Shown: piece by piece, positions 1 to 10,354 of the stretch | How the letters are laid out: each line of letters opens with the position of its first letter | Numbering within the stretch: the stretch's first letter is position 1 | Assembly: GCA_025358355.1 (NCBI GenBank) | Contig: JANYJX010000054.1 | Coordinates: forward strand, 1-34,786 | DNA: 34,786 nucleotides | Direction of reading: 5' to 3' | Source: Actinomycetes bacterium | GTDB lineage: Bacteria; Actinomycetota; Thermoleophilia; Gaiellales; Gaiellaceae | Program-made: the position numbers and the translations under genes | Notes under the pieces: generated by a model | Databases searched by the model: none | Seen by the model: the letters and a program-made list of their open reading frames with translations, nothing else | Told to the model about the DNA's origin: nothing

Positions 1-396
1 GCGCAGGAATGTCCGCTTGTCCGTTGGCTGCGAGCTGCCACCAGGCCCACCGGCCGAGGCGCCGATGAAGCCGGAGTAGAGGCCACCTGAGTCGCAGTGC
101 CACACCTCGACCATCGCGCCCTTGATCGGTCGGCACGTGGACGCGTTGACAACCTTCAGCCGCAAGGCAAGCGGCGTGCCGGGCCGGTGCTCGGTGATGT
201 CGCGACGAACCCTCTCGTTCGCGATGTAGTACGGCCCTTCGGTCTGCTCGGGGGTGAGCAGGCACGAGACGACTTCCGCCCCGGCGGCGTGGGGTGAGGT
301 GAGCTTCCAACCGGCGACGCCGAACGCTGCGGCGAGGAAGCCGCCGAGGCGGACGAGGGCGCTGCGGCGCGTGATCGAGTCGGTGTCGGGTGTCAT
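1..396 (-). CDS. Intradiol ring-cleavage dioxygenase, Tat-exported (3' end outside window)
   Basis: The reading frame stays open from an ATG at 396 to the window edge (132 codons), so the C-terminal part is missing. The N-terminus has a twin-arginine signal (RRSALVRLGGFLAAAFGVAG), which predicts export of a folded metalloenzyme. It is followed by the family hallmark TPEQTEGPYYI at about residues 48-58 and VEVWHCDSGGLYSGF at about 96-110; the tyrosines in these motifs are typical Fe(III) ligands of catechol/protocatechuate dioxygenases. The family inserts O2 between two adjacent phenolic hydroxyls. Secreted members of this subgroup are common in actinobacteria and their substrates are mostly unknown. 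The gene lies 46 nt downstream of the FG-GAP/UnbV fusion gene on the same strand, so co-transcription is likely. No Shine-Dalgarno sequence is visible. The remaining iron ligands (Tyr/His/His) lie partly outside the window and cannot be checked. Confidence 0.88.
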   Translation of the reverse strand, partial: MTPDTDSITRRSALVRLGGFLAAAFGVAGWKLTSPHAAGAEVVSCLLTPEQTEGPYYIANERVRRDITEHRPGTPLALRLKVVNASTCRPIKGAMVEVWHCDSGGLYSGFIGASAGGPGGSSQPTDKRTFLR

Positions 397-442
397 GCAG
401 CGGAGGGTAGGAGACGGAAATGGGAGATCGCTGGGAGTGGCG

Positions 443-3400
443 TCATGGTCGAACGGTGACGATCTGGTCGGCGGCGACATTCGCGAGCCGGGTCTCGTGC
501 CCGTTCGGCAGGCGCACGACGAGCGACTTCACGGTTGTCGCTGCGCCAAGGCCGAAGAACGCGCGCGGATCTTCGGACGACAGGTAGCTGCTGCCGGCGT
601 GCAACTCGCGGACGAGCCGGCGACCGTCCGCGAGAGTGGCCGTCACGACCGCGTTCGGGTGGAAGCCGGTCAGCGACACCTCGAGCCAGTGGCCCGATCG
701 ATTCGTGTTCTTCAGCAAGACGAGGGGGCCACCGATCGAGTTGATCGCGATGTCGATGTTGCCGTCGTTGTTGAAGTCCGCGGCAGCGAGACCGCGGCCG
801 TTCAGGCCGGCGATATCGAGCAGGCCCGGCAGCGCGCTCGCGTCGGCGAACTGCTCGGCGAGGCCCTGGGCCGTGAGGTTCTCGAGCACCTGCACCGGGC
901 GCGCGTTGGCCGAAAGATTCGTGACTGGGATGTCGCCGTTCGCGAGCACGAGGTCGAGATTCCCATCGCGGTTGAGGTCGACCCACGATGCGCCCCAGCC
1001 GGCGAAGCTCGAGCCGAATGCAGTCGTGAAGTCGGATCGCGCATCCGCATAGGCCGGGCCGGGCGCTCCCGGCGCGCGGCTGCGGAAGATCCCGTGCGGC
1101 TGCTTCCGCGAGTTGCTCACGAACAGGTCGGGGCGACCGTCGCCGTTGTAGTCGCCGGCTGCGACTCCCATCCCGGCGTTCCGGTCGGCGACGCCGGCGC
1201 TCTGCCCGCTCTCGACAAGACGGAAGCCGAGGCCACCGGTTGCGGATTCGTTGAGGTAGAGGCGGTTTGGATCCTCGTCGTTCGCGACGTAGAGATCGGG
1301 TCGCCCGTCGCCGTTCACGTCGGTGAAGATCGCGCCGAGGGCGTGCTCGATCCTCGTGTCGAGCCCGAGCTGGCGGCCGATCTCGCGGAACTTCGCGTGG
1401 CCGCTCGCGTCGTTGCCGGTGTTCAGGAACAACTCGTCGCGCACGCCGAGGTGATTGGTCGGGAAGCCGGCCGCTGAGCCGGGAGTCGGTGCGTTAGCCT
1501 CGGTGTAACCGCCGACGAACAGGTCGGGCCGGCCGTCTCCGTTCACGTCGGCGACGGCGGCGCTCGAGTGCCAGCCGAACGAGACGACGCCCGACGAGCG
1601 CGCGCCCTCGGTGAACGTCCCGTCGCCGTTGTTCCACAGCAGCTTGTCGTCGACAGCCGTCGAGACGTAGAGATCGGTGTAGCCGTCGCCGTTGAAATCC
1701 GCTGCGACGCAGCCGGTTCCCTTGACCCGAATCCCTGCTCCGGAGGCGTTACTCACGTTCACGAACCTGCCGTGGTCGTTGCGGAAGAGCGCGCTCTGCG
1801 GCAGGCCACCGCGCTCCTGCCAGTCAGGGATGTTTCCGTCGGAGTACGAGTTGACGACGAACAGGTCGAGCCAGCCGTCGTTGTTGTAGTCGATCCAACA
1901 GAGTCCGCCGCCCATCATCGCCTGGGTGTCCGGGGACACGCCGAAGCGGAACGAGCCCTGGCTGAAGTTCAGGCCAATTTGCGGTGCGACGTTCGTCAGC
2001 TTCACGCTTGCGAAGCCGTTCGCGATCGCCTTCGTCACCGCGGCGCTGATCAGCGGTGGCGTGGCCTCGCTCGCTGTGATCACCGTCGGCGTCGTGAGCG
2101 CGTCGCTACTCGCGTGGCGCGAGCGGGCGATGAGGTAGCGAAGCCCGTCTGATGTGAGCTCGAAGGTCTGCGTGAATCGCGACTGGCTCGCGACATGCGT
2201 TGCCGCGAAGGTCGACGGGTCGTAGATCGCAAGCTGGACGTTTCCTTCGAGAGCCGCGACTGCGATCGGCGGCCCCTGGCCTTTGCCGGCCTCGAGGTGG
2301 ACTCTCATCGTTGCGATGTCGTAGGTCGCGACGCCGATCGGCTTCCCGGCCGCGTCGCGGAGCCGCTGCTCCAGCCCGGCCAGCCGATCGTCGGTTGCTC
2401 CCGCCGCGGCGTGCTTGGGGTCCCGTGTGCTCAACGCCTCGGCCTCGATCTGGAGATCGACGACGAGGTTGCGCGCGATCTGCAGCGCCGTCGACCGAGT
2501 GAGTTGCGAGTCGACGCCCTTCGACGGCAGCACGGTGACGGTGGGTAGGTTGAGCACGGTTGTCGCCCGCAAGACGGGTGTCGTGCCCAGGCGGGCGGGG
2601 ATGCCTGCGAGCGCGATCGAGCCGCCGGCGACAGCGATGCCGACCGCAGCGGCACCGAGGGCAAGCGGCCGCCGCGCCATCAACGAGTGGAAGCGATCCG
2701 CAGCCCACCGTCGAACACCGAACGCGGTGAGGAACGGGCGCGCAGCGCACACGATTGCCAGCGCACTAAGGAGCGCGACCTTGCTCGCGAACTCGGTCGT
2801 CTGTGGCGCAATCAGCAGTGCGGCGAGCAGCCCGACCGCGACCGCGTACAGGCGCCGCGCCCGCGCGCCTTCAGGAGTCGTCTTCGGGTCGGTGATCATG
2901 AAGAAGAGGAAGACAAGAACCTCCGGCGACGTGATCAGCACCCACCAGAAGTAGCCGCCGGTGATCGGGCCGAGGTGCCAGCGCGCGGTCATCGCATGGC
3001 CGGTGAGCGCGAGCATGCCGATGCCGGCCGCGAAGGCGAGCCAGAAGCCGATCGCGATCGCGAGCAGCTTCAACCGCGAGAGGATCGCGAGCCCGCCGGC
3101 AACGATGATCACGAGCGCCAAGGCGAGCCAGAACGACATTCGCGCCCACCAGAAATCGAGCGGCGCGGCGCGATTGCTGCCCAGGATCAGGAAGCAGAGG
3201 ACGAGCCCAATGTTTGACGGATTGAAGATGTGGCGGCCGCGGAAGCGGATTGCGTGCTTCGACAGCAGCGCGACAGCGGCAGTCGCGACGTAGATCCACC
3301 AGCCGCGCAGGCTCCACCAGTCGCCGTGTTGAGTCCCCGGTACACGCAGGACGAACGCGATGCCGTTGCCGGTCAGGAGCGCGCTCGCCGGCCACATGAT

Positions 3401-3640
3401 CACCCGGTGGCGCCGGAAGGCGATCGTGAACTCGAGAACCGCACAGGTTCCGAGGGAGAGGAGGATCTGCGCGATCGAGAGGTCGAAGCGGAACGCCGCC
3501 TGGCCCAGAACCTGCAGCGACACGATCACGACGGCGAGATGCAGGCGCGGGTCGCGGAACGTCGGCAGGAGGACGGGGTACGGCGTGCCGCGGATCGAGA
3601 GCGTCCGCCCGCGCGAGCCGGCCGTGGCAGCGATGCTCAT
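443..3640 (-). CDS. UnbU-like (RnfD-like) membrane domain fused to FG-GAP repeats and ASPIC/UnbV domain
   Basis: This is a 1065-residue chimera. Residues ~30-345 form a polytopic membrane module with RnfD/NqrB/UnbU-like landmarks: SALLTGNGIAFVLR (~86-99), RHIFNPSNIGLV (~136-147) and FMITDPKTTP (~247-256). I see no S-[GT]-A-T flavinylation motif. A soluble linker (~350-550) follows. Seven calcium-loop FG-GAP/VCBS repeats then occur, with DYNNDGWLD, DFNGDGYTD, DVNGDGRPD (twice), DYNGDGRPD, DLNRDGNLD and DFNNDGNID at about residues 584, 648, 698, 773, 830, 888 and 955. The C-terminal ~80 residues match the ASPIC/UnbV domain (SGHWLEVSLTG, FGLG, VRLPNG). UnbU and UnbV are separate proteins of unknown function in enediyne cassettes; the beta-propeller part is probably extracytoplasmic. 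The start is the ATG at 3640, with TACCAT 9 nt upstream. Molecular function is unknown. Confidence 0.85.
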   Translation of the reverse strand: MSIAATAGSRGRTLSIRGTPYPVLLPTFRDPRLHLAVVIVSLQVLGQAAFRFDLSIAQILLSLGTCAVLEFTIAFRRHRVIMWPASALLTGNGIAFVLRVPGTQHGDWWSLRGWWIYVATAAVALLSKHAIRFRGRHIFNPSNIGLVLCFLILGSNRAAPLDFWWARMSFWLALALVIIVAGGLAILSRLKLLAIAIGFWLAFAAGIGMLALTGHAMTARWHLGPITGGYFWWVLITSPEVLVFLFFMITDPKTTPEGARARRLYAVAVGLLAALLIAPQTTEFASKVALLSALAIVCAARPFLTAFGVRRWAADRFHSLMARRPLALGAAAVGIAVAGGSIALAGIPARLGTTPVLRATTVLNLPTVTVLPSKGVDSQLTRSTALQIARNLVVDLQIEAEALSTRDPKHAAAGATDDRLAGLEQRLRDAAGKPIGVATYDIATMRVHLEAGKGQGPPIAVAALEGNVQLAIYDPSTFAATHVASQSRFTQTFELTSDGLRYLIARSRHASSDALTTPTVITASEATPPLISAAVTKAIANGFASVKLTNVAPQIGLNFSQGSFRFGVSPDTQAMMGGGLCWIDYNNDGWLDLFVVNSYSDGNIPDWQERGGLPQSALFRNDHGRFVNVSNASGAGIRVKGTGCVAADFNGDGYTDLYVSTAVDDKLLWNNGDGTFTEGARSSGVVSFGWHSSAAVADVNGDGRPDLFVGGYTEANAPTPGSAAGFPTNHLGVRDELFLNTGNDASGHAKFREIGRQLGLDTRIEHALGAIFTDVNGDGRPDLYVANDEDPNRLYLNESATGGLGFRLVESGQSAGVADRNAGMGVAAGDYNGDGRPDLFVSNSRKQPHGIFRSRAPGAPGPAYADARSDFTTAFGSSFAGWGASWVDLNRDGNLDLVLANGDIPVTNLSANARPVQVLENLTAQGLAEQFADASALPGLLDIAGLNGRGLAAADFNNDGNIDIAINSIGGPLVLLKNTNRSGHWLEVSLTGFHPNAVVTATLADGRRLVRELHAGSSYLSSEDPRAFFGLGAATTVKSLVVRLPNGHETRLANVAADQIVTVRP

Positions 3641-3671
3641 CGGCCGCTCATGGTAATCCGGTTCGGGCTGG

Positions 3672-4841
3672 TCAGCCGGCGGTTCGCTCGAGCAGGCCGT
3701 GCATGAGCCCGAGTGCGGCGCGGAGGTTGTCTTGCGAGTTCGCGTAGGAGACGCGCAGGTAGCCCTCGCCGTGCTCGCCGAACGCGGTGCCGGCGAGGAG
3801 GGCGACGCCGACTTCGGTCAGTAGCCTGTCTTGCAGCACCCGTGCGGTGAGGCCGGTTTCGCTGATGTTCGGGAAGGCGTAGAAGGCACCGGCCGGTTTC
3901 ACACAGGAGATGCCAGGGAGAGCGTTCAACCCATCGACGATGAGCTCGCGGCGGACGCGGAACTCTTCGATCATTGCGCGCACATCGTCCATCGGCCCGG
4001 TCAGGGCGGCAACACCCGCCATCTGCGTCGCGGGCGGCGCGCAGGAGTGGCAGTTGATGAACAGGCGGGTCAGCGGCTCGACGAGCTGCTCTGGGACGGC
4101 GGCGTAGCCGAGGCGCCAGCCGGTCATCGCGAACGTCTTCGAGAACCCGTCGAGCAGGATCGTCTTCTCGATGAGGCCGTCGTAGCTCGCGATCGAGTCG
4201 TGCACGTCGTCGTAGGCGATCTCCGAGTACACCTCGTCGGTGAGGACGAAGCAGGGGTGCTCCGCGAGCAACGCCGCGATCTCGGCGTTCACCGTGGCCG
4301 GGACGACGCCGCCGGTTGGGTTCGCCGGCGAGTTGAGGATCACGAGCTTCGTCCGCGGCGTGAGCCGTTCTGCCAAGTCCGCCGCCGTGAACGCGAAGCC
4401 GTTCTCCTCGCGCAACGGCAGTGGAACCGGTGTCGCGCCGGCGAAGCGGATCACCGATTCGTAGATCGGGAAGCCCGGGTTCGGGTAGATCACTTCGTCG
4501 CCTGGCTCGCAGGTCGCGAGGACGCCGAAGAAAAGAAACGGCTTCGCGCCCGGCGCGACCAGCACGCGGCTCGGCTCGATCACCACGCCGCGTGTGCGTG
4601 ACAGATAGTCGGCCGCCGCCTCGCGCAACACAGGCAGCCCGGGAGCCGGGCAGTAGTGCGTCAACCCGTCCCGCAGCGCCTTCACGCCGGCCTCGACGAT
4701 GTGCGCAGGCGTGTCGAAGTCCGGCTCCCCGATCTGCAGGTGGATGATCTCGCGACCCTCGGCCTCGAGCGCCTTCGCGCGCGCGAGCACCTCAAAGGCC
4801 GTCTCAGTCCCAAGACGAGCCAACCCCGATGCAAGCTCCAC
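3672..4841 (-). CDS. Class I/II pyridoxal-phosphate aminotransferase (aspartate aminotransferase-like)
   Basis: This 389-residue fold-type I PLP enzyme has the normal family length. Visible landmarks are the N-terminal LQIGEPDFDTP, the substrate/PLP region NSPANPTGG, the PLP-phosphate region LTDEVYSEIAYD, the Schiff-base lysine K235 in DGFSKTFAMTGWRLGYA, and the C-terminal LRVSYANS, whose Arg binds the substrate alpha-carboxylate. The enzyme should transfer an amino group between an amino acid and a 2-oxo acid in the cytoplasm. The exact substrate (aspartate, aromatic, alanine or other) cannot be read from sequence. The start is GTG at 4841, chosen because GGGAGG lies six to seven bases upstream. 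It is separated from the upstream tRNA-Asp by an intrinsic terminator, so it should have its own promoter or rely on read-through. Confidence 0.9.
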   Translation of the reverse strand: MELASGLARLGTETAFEVLARAKALEAEGREIIHLQIGEPDFDTPAHIVEAGVKALRDGLTHYCPAPGLPVLREAAADYLSRTRGVVIEPSRVLVAPGAKPFLFFGVLATCEPGDEVIYPNPGFPIYESVIRFAGATPVPLPLREENGFAFTAADLAERLTPRTKLVILNSPANPTGGVVPATVNAEIAALLAEHPCFVLTDEVYSEIAYDDVHDSIASYDGLIEKTILLDGFSKTFAMTGWRLGYAAVPEQLVEPLTRLFINCHSCAPPATQMAGVAALTGPMDDVRAMIEEFRVRRELIVDGLNALPGISCVKPAGAFYAFPNISETGLTARVLQDRLLTEVGVALLAGTAFGEHGEGYLRVSYANSQDNLRAALGLMHGLLERTAG

Positions 4842-4862
4842 AGCCCACCTCCCAGCCAGCAG

Positions 4863-4893
4863 CAGAAAACGAAAACCGCCCGTCTCCGGGCGG
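4863..4893 (-). terminator. Intrinsic terminator of tRNA-Asp
   Basis: On the minus strand a perfect 7-bp stem CCGCCCG/CGGGCGG is closed by a GAGA tetraloop (4876-4893). It is followed by TTTTCGTTTTC, a clear U-rich tail. It sits 12 nt after the tRNA 3' end and 22 nt before the aminotransferase start. Confidence 0.85.
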
Positions 4894-4904
4894 CGGTTTC
4901 TGAG

Positions 4905-4978
4905 CGGGAGCGACGGGACTCGAACCCGCGACCTCCGGCGTGACAGGCCGGCATTCTAACCAACTGAACTACGCCCCC
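4905..4978 (-). tRNA. tRNA-Asp (anticodon GUC)
   Basis: On the minus strand a full cloverleaf can be drawn. The acceptor stem is GGGGGCG paired with CGCTCCC (one G-U). The D arm contains AGTTGGTTA. The anticodon stem CCGGC/GCCGG carries loop CTGTCAC, giving anticodon GTC. The variable loop is AGGTC, and the T arm GCGGG-TTCGAGT-CCCGT has a closing G-U. The discriminator base is G, as expected for tRNA-Asp. CCA is not encoded. Confidence 0.97.
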
Positions 4979-4990
4979 TAGTACCGGGGC

Positions 4991-4996
4991 ATTCTA
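4991..4996 (-). promoter_or_regulatory. -10 element of tRNA-Asp
   Basis: TAGAAT on the minus strand lies 12 nt upstream of the mature tRNA 5' end, a normal distance for a short 5' leader. No convincing -35 hexamer is seen. Confidence 0.5.
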
Positions 4997-5058
4997 GCGA
5001 CGCGCGCGACAACCTCGCATGCGGGGGCGCACGCAGGGTCGCAGGCGAACCCCGCCCG

Positions 5059-5064
5059 TAAACT
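5059..5064 (+). promoter_or_regulatory. -10 element of the marP-like gene
   Basis: TAAACT is followed by 8 nt and then the GTG start at 5073, matching the TANNNT-N6-9-start pattern of this window and suggesting a leaderless mRNA. The intervening GAGGAG could alternatively act as a ribosome binding site if transcription starts further upstream. Confidence 0.5.
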
Positions 5065-5072
5065 GAGGAGCG

Positions 5073-6206
5073 GTGTCACGGGTCGATATCGCCGCGCTCT
5101 GCGTGATCGGGCTGACCGCGTTGAGCGGCTTTCGGCGCGGGCTGATCGTCGGCCTCTGCTCGTTCGGCGGGCTCGCCGCCGGCGCCTACATCGGGGCGAA
5201 GGTTGCGCCGGGGGTGATCCGCAGCCACGCGTCGATCTATCCGCCGCTCGTCACGCTCGGCGGCGCAGTGATCGGGTCGGGAATCGGTCAGTTCGTCGCG
5301 GTGACCGTCGGCAAGTCGGCGCGGCGCGCGCTGCAGATCAGCCTGCTGCAGGGCTTCGACAACATCGGCGGCGCCGTCCTCGGTGCGCTCACCGGCCTCG
5401 CGTTCGTGTGGGTGATCGCCTCGGCCGCGCTCTACATCCCGGCCGACGGAAAGTGGCGGCGCGAGGTGCAAGGCTCAGAGATCGCGGGGCGGCTCACCTC
5501 GGCGCTGCCGCCGTCGAGGCTGATCGACGAGCTTGTGCGCATCGACCCATTCCAAGCGCTCGCCGGCCCGGCCGCGCACGTGACCCCCGGCGATCCTGCG
5601 TTGCTCAACGCGGCGCCTGTCGAGGCGGCTCGGCGCAGCGTGGTCCGGATCGTCGGCGTCGCGTGCGGTGTTGGCGTCGAAGGATCGGGCTGGATTGTCG
5701 CGCGTGGGCTCGTCGTCACGAATGCGCACGTCGTCGCGGGGGTCGCGCGGCCGTTCGTCGATCGGCAGGGCGGGCGGGTGCGCCGCGCGACGGTCATCGC
5801 GTTCGACTCCAGGAACGATCTGGCGTTGCTTCGCGTGCCGGGCCTCGTCGGTCCGCCGCTTCGCCTCGCTAAGCCTGAAAGCGGCGTGGCCGTGGTCGTG
5901 CTCGGCTTCCCTCAGAACGGCCCGTACAGAGCGGCTCCCGGGCGTCTCGGCAGCACGGCATCGGCGCTTGTTCGCGATGCATACGGGCACTTTCCGGTCG
6001 CGCGAAGCGTGACGGCGATCCGCGCCGAGATCCGGCCAGGAAACTCGGGTGGGCCGATCGTCGATGCGGCGGGGCGCGTTCGAGCGGTCGTTTTTGCGCG
6101 CCGCGCGAAGGTCGATGGCGGCTTCGGCGTTCCGGCTCAACTCGTCTCGGCGCTGATCGCGAAGCTGGGTAGCCGCGGTCCCCTCAGCACCAACTGCGTC
6201 GGCTGA
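5073..6206 (+). CDS. marP: MarP-like membrane-anchored serine protease (CvpA domain plus trypsin-like domain)
   Basis: This is a 377-residue protein. Residues ~1-125 form a CvpA/colicin V production-type module with about four membrane segments, and ~185-365 form a chymotrypsin-fold protease. The triad is visible: H219 in TNAHVVAG, D249 in DSRNDLALL and S325 in RPGNSGGP. This architecture is that of mycobacterial MarP (Rv3671c), a periplasmic protease needed for acid resistance through cleavage of a peptidoglycan hydrolase. That role is known for the homologue and only inferred here. The GTG start at 5073 gives an immediate membrane segment. Sixteen bases separate its stop from glgE, so read-through into the glucan genes is possible. 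The symbol is by domain architecture, not proven orthology. Confidence 0.87.
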   Translation: MSRVDIAALCVIGLTALSGFRRGLIVGLCSFGGLAAGAYIGAKVAPGVIRSHASIYPPLVTLGGAVIGSGIGQFVAVTVGKSARRALQISLLQGFDNIGGAVLGALTGLAFVWVIASAALYIPADGKWRREVQGSEIAGRLTSALPPSRLIDELVRIDPFQALAGPAAHVTPGDPALLNAAPVEAARRSVVRIVGVACGVGVEGSGWIVARGLVVTNAHVVAGVARPFVDRQGGRVRRATVIAFDSRNDLALLRVPGLVGPPLRLAKPESGVAVVVLGFPQNGPYRAAPGRLGSTASALVRDAYGHFPVARSVTAIRAEIRPGNSGGPIVDAAGRVRAVVFARRAKVDGGFGVPAQLVSALIAKLGSRGPLSTNCVG

Positions 6207-6222
6207 GAGGATTGAGGTCGAC

Positions 6223-8087
6223 ATGGCCGGAACACGCAAGATCGCGAAACAGAAGGGCGACGTTGCCGTCCCGCCGACCCGTCCCGGGCGCGTCCAAATC
6301 CAGAGGATCTGTCCCGAGCTCGACTGCGGGCGTTTCCCGCCGAAGCGCCAGTTGGGGGCGACCGTCGGCGTGTGGGCCGATATCTTCGCCGACGCCCACG
6401 ATGTCGTGCGCGCGGCCGTTCGCACCATGGCGCCGGGCGCAAAACGGTGGGTCGAGACCGAGCTGGAGGCGGTCGGCAACGACCGCTGGCACGGCGAGTT
6501 CGAGGTCGATGCTCTCGGTTGCTGGCAGTTCACGATCGTCGGCTGGATCGATCGCTTCGGCTCGTGGCGCTCGGAGCTGACGCGGAAGGTCGACGGCGGC
6601 CAGACCGATCTCGCGAGCGAGCTGCTCGAAGGTGCGGCGTTGCTCGGCGTGAAGTCGCTGACCCTCGAAGAGGCGCTCGGTGACACGCTCGAGCTGCCGA
6701 CCGAGCGCGAGAGCGAGACCACGCTCGCGGCTCCGCGCGAGCTGATCGTCGACCGCGTCCGCGCTGTCTTCGGCGCGTGGTACGAGCTGTTCCCACGCTC
6801 GTTCGGCGGCTTCGCCGGAGTCGAGCGAGTGCTGCCCAAGCTGGCGGAACTCGGGTTCGATGTCGTCTACCTAACACCGATCCACCCGATCGGCCGGTCG
6901 CATCGCAAAGGGAAGAACAACACGCTGCTCGCCGTCGCCGACGATCCCGGCAGCCCGTGGGCGATCGGCGGTCTCGAAGGCGGGCACGCCGCGATTCACC
7001 CCGACCTTGGCACGTTCGACGACTTCGACCGCCTCGTCGCGCGAGCCGGAGAACTGGGGCTCGACATCGCGCTCGACCTCGCGCTCCAGTGCTCGCCGGA
7101 CCACCCGTGGCTGCGCGAGCACCCGGACTGGTTCAACCGTCGCCCCGACGGGACGCTCAAGTACGCCGAGAACCCGCCCAAGCGCTACCAGGACATCTAC
7201 AACCTCAACTTCGACTCCGAATCGTGGCGTGAGCTGTGGGCCGCGGTCCGCGAGTTTGTGCTGTTCTGGGTCCGGCACGGCGTCAAGATCTTCCGCGTCG
7301 ACAACCCGCACACGAAGCCGATCGCGTTCTGGGAATGGCTGATCCGCGACGTGCAGACGGCGCATCCCGACACGATTTTCTTGGCCGAGGCATTCACCCG
7401 GCCGGTGGTGATGGCGACGCTCGCGAAGGCTGGCTTCAGCCAGTCGTACACCTACTTCACCTGGCGGAACACGAAGGCCGAGCTGCAGGAATACATGATG
7501 CAGCTGACCAGTAACGAGATGCTCGAGTTCTTCCGGCCGAACTTCTTCGCGAACACGCCGGACATCCTTCACGGGTTCTTGCAGGTCGGCGGCCGGCCCG
7601 CGTTCGAGGCGCGACTAGTCCTCGCCGCGACGCTCGCGCCGACGTACGGGATCTACTCCGGGTTCGAAAACTGCGAGAACGCGCCGGTGCGCGAAGGCAG
7701 CGAGGAATACCTCGACTCCGAGAAGTACGAGACAAAGCGACGCGCACTCGACGGGCCGCTGCTGCCGCTCGTCGCTCGGCTCAACGCGGCGCGGCGCGCG
7801 AACCCGGCGCTGCGGCAGCTCGCTGGCCTTCGCTTCCTCGAGACTGAGAACGAGCAGCTGATCGCGTACGCGAAGGTTGACGGCGCGAATGCCGTGCTCG
7901 TCTGCGTGAGCCTCGACCCGAAGGTTGCGCACGAAGGCGTTGTCGTCGTGCCCGCCGACCTCGGGCTGTCGGCCTCGTTCCCGGTGCACGACGTACTCAC
8001 CGACGAAACCTTCACGTGGAACACCGGCCGGAACTACGTCAAGCTCGAGCCGGGCAAGCGGCAGGCGCACGTCTTCCAGGTCGGGTC

Positions 8088-8091
<4 letters not shown>
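6223..8091 (+). CDS. glgE: Alpha-1,4-glucan:maltose-1-phosphate maltosyltransferase
   Basis: This 622-residue GH13_3 enzyme transfers maltosyl units from alpha-maltose 1-phosphate to the non-reducing ends of alpha-1,4-glucans. The N-terminal beta-sandwich (~25-125; VQIQRICPELDCGRFPPKR, VWADIFADAHD) is the GlgE-type domain. The catalytic barrel starts near residue 180 (AWYELFPRS). The nucleophile is D360 in FRVDNPHTKP and the acid/base E389 in FLAEAFTRP; the 29-residue spacing equals that in Streptomyces coelicolor GlgE (D394/E423). TYFTWRN and GIYSGFENCEN are further GlgE landmarks. It is slightly shorter than the mycobacterial enzyme. The ATG start follows TTGAGG. The stop TGA overlaps the GTG of glgB (GTGA), so the two are translationally coupled. 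Confidence 0.96.
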
Positions 8092-10280
<2,189 letters not shown>

Positions 10281-10354
10281 CGACGGTCCGGTCCGAGTCC
10301 GGAGCGCGACAGGTCTTTCACCCTCACGTCGAGCGGAGCAGGTAGAAGAAGCCG

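Noticed and set aside
254-1477. Long plus-strand open frame antisense to the UnbUV fusion gene
   Set aside because: It is the mirror of a high-G+C coding gene; the translation is Arg/Val-rich with no domain, while the minus strand encodes clear FG-GAP repeats.
443-3640. Evidence for an enediyne biosynthetic cluster
   Set aside because: Only UnbU/UnbV-like domains are present; no PKSE, thioesterase or tailoring genes occur within the window.
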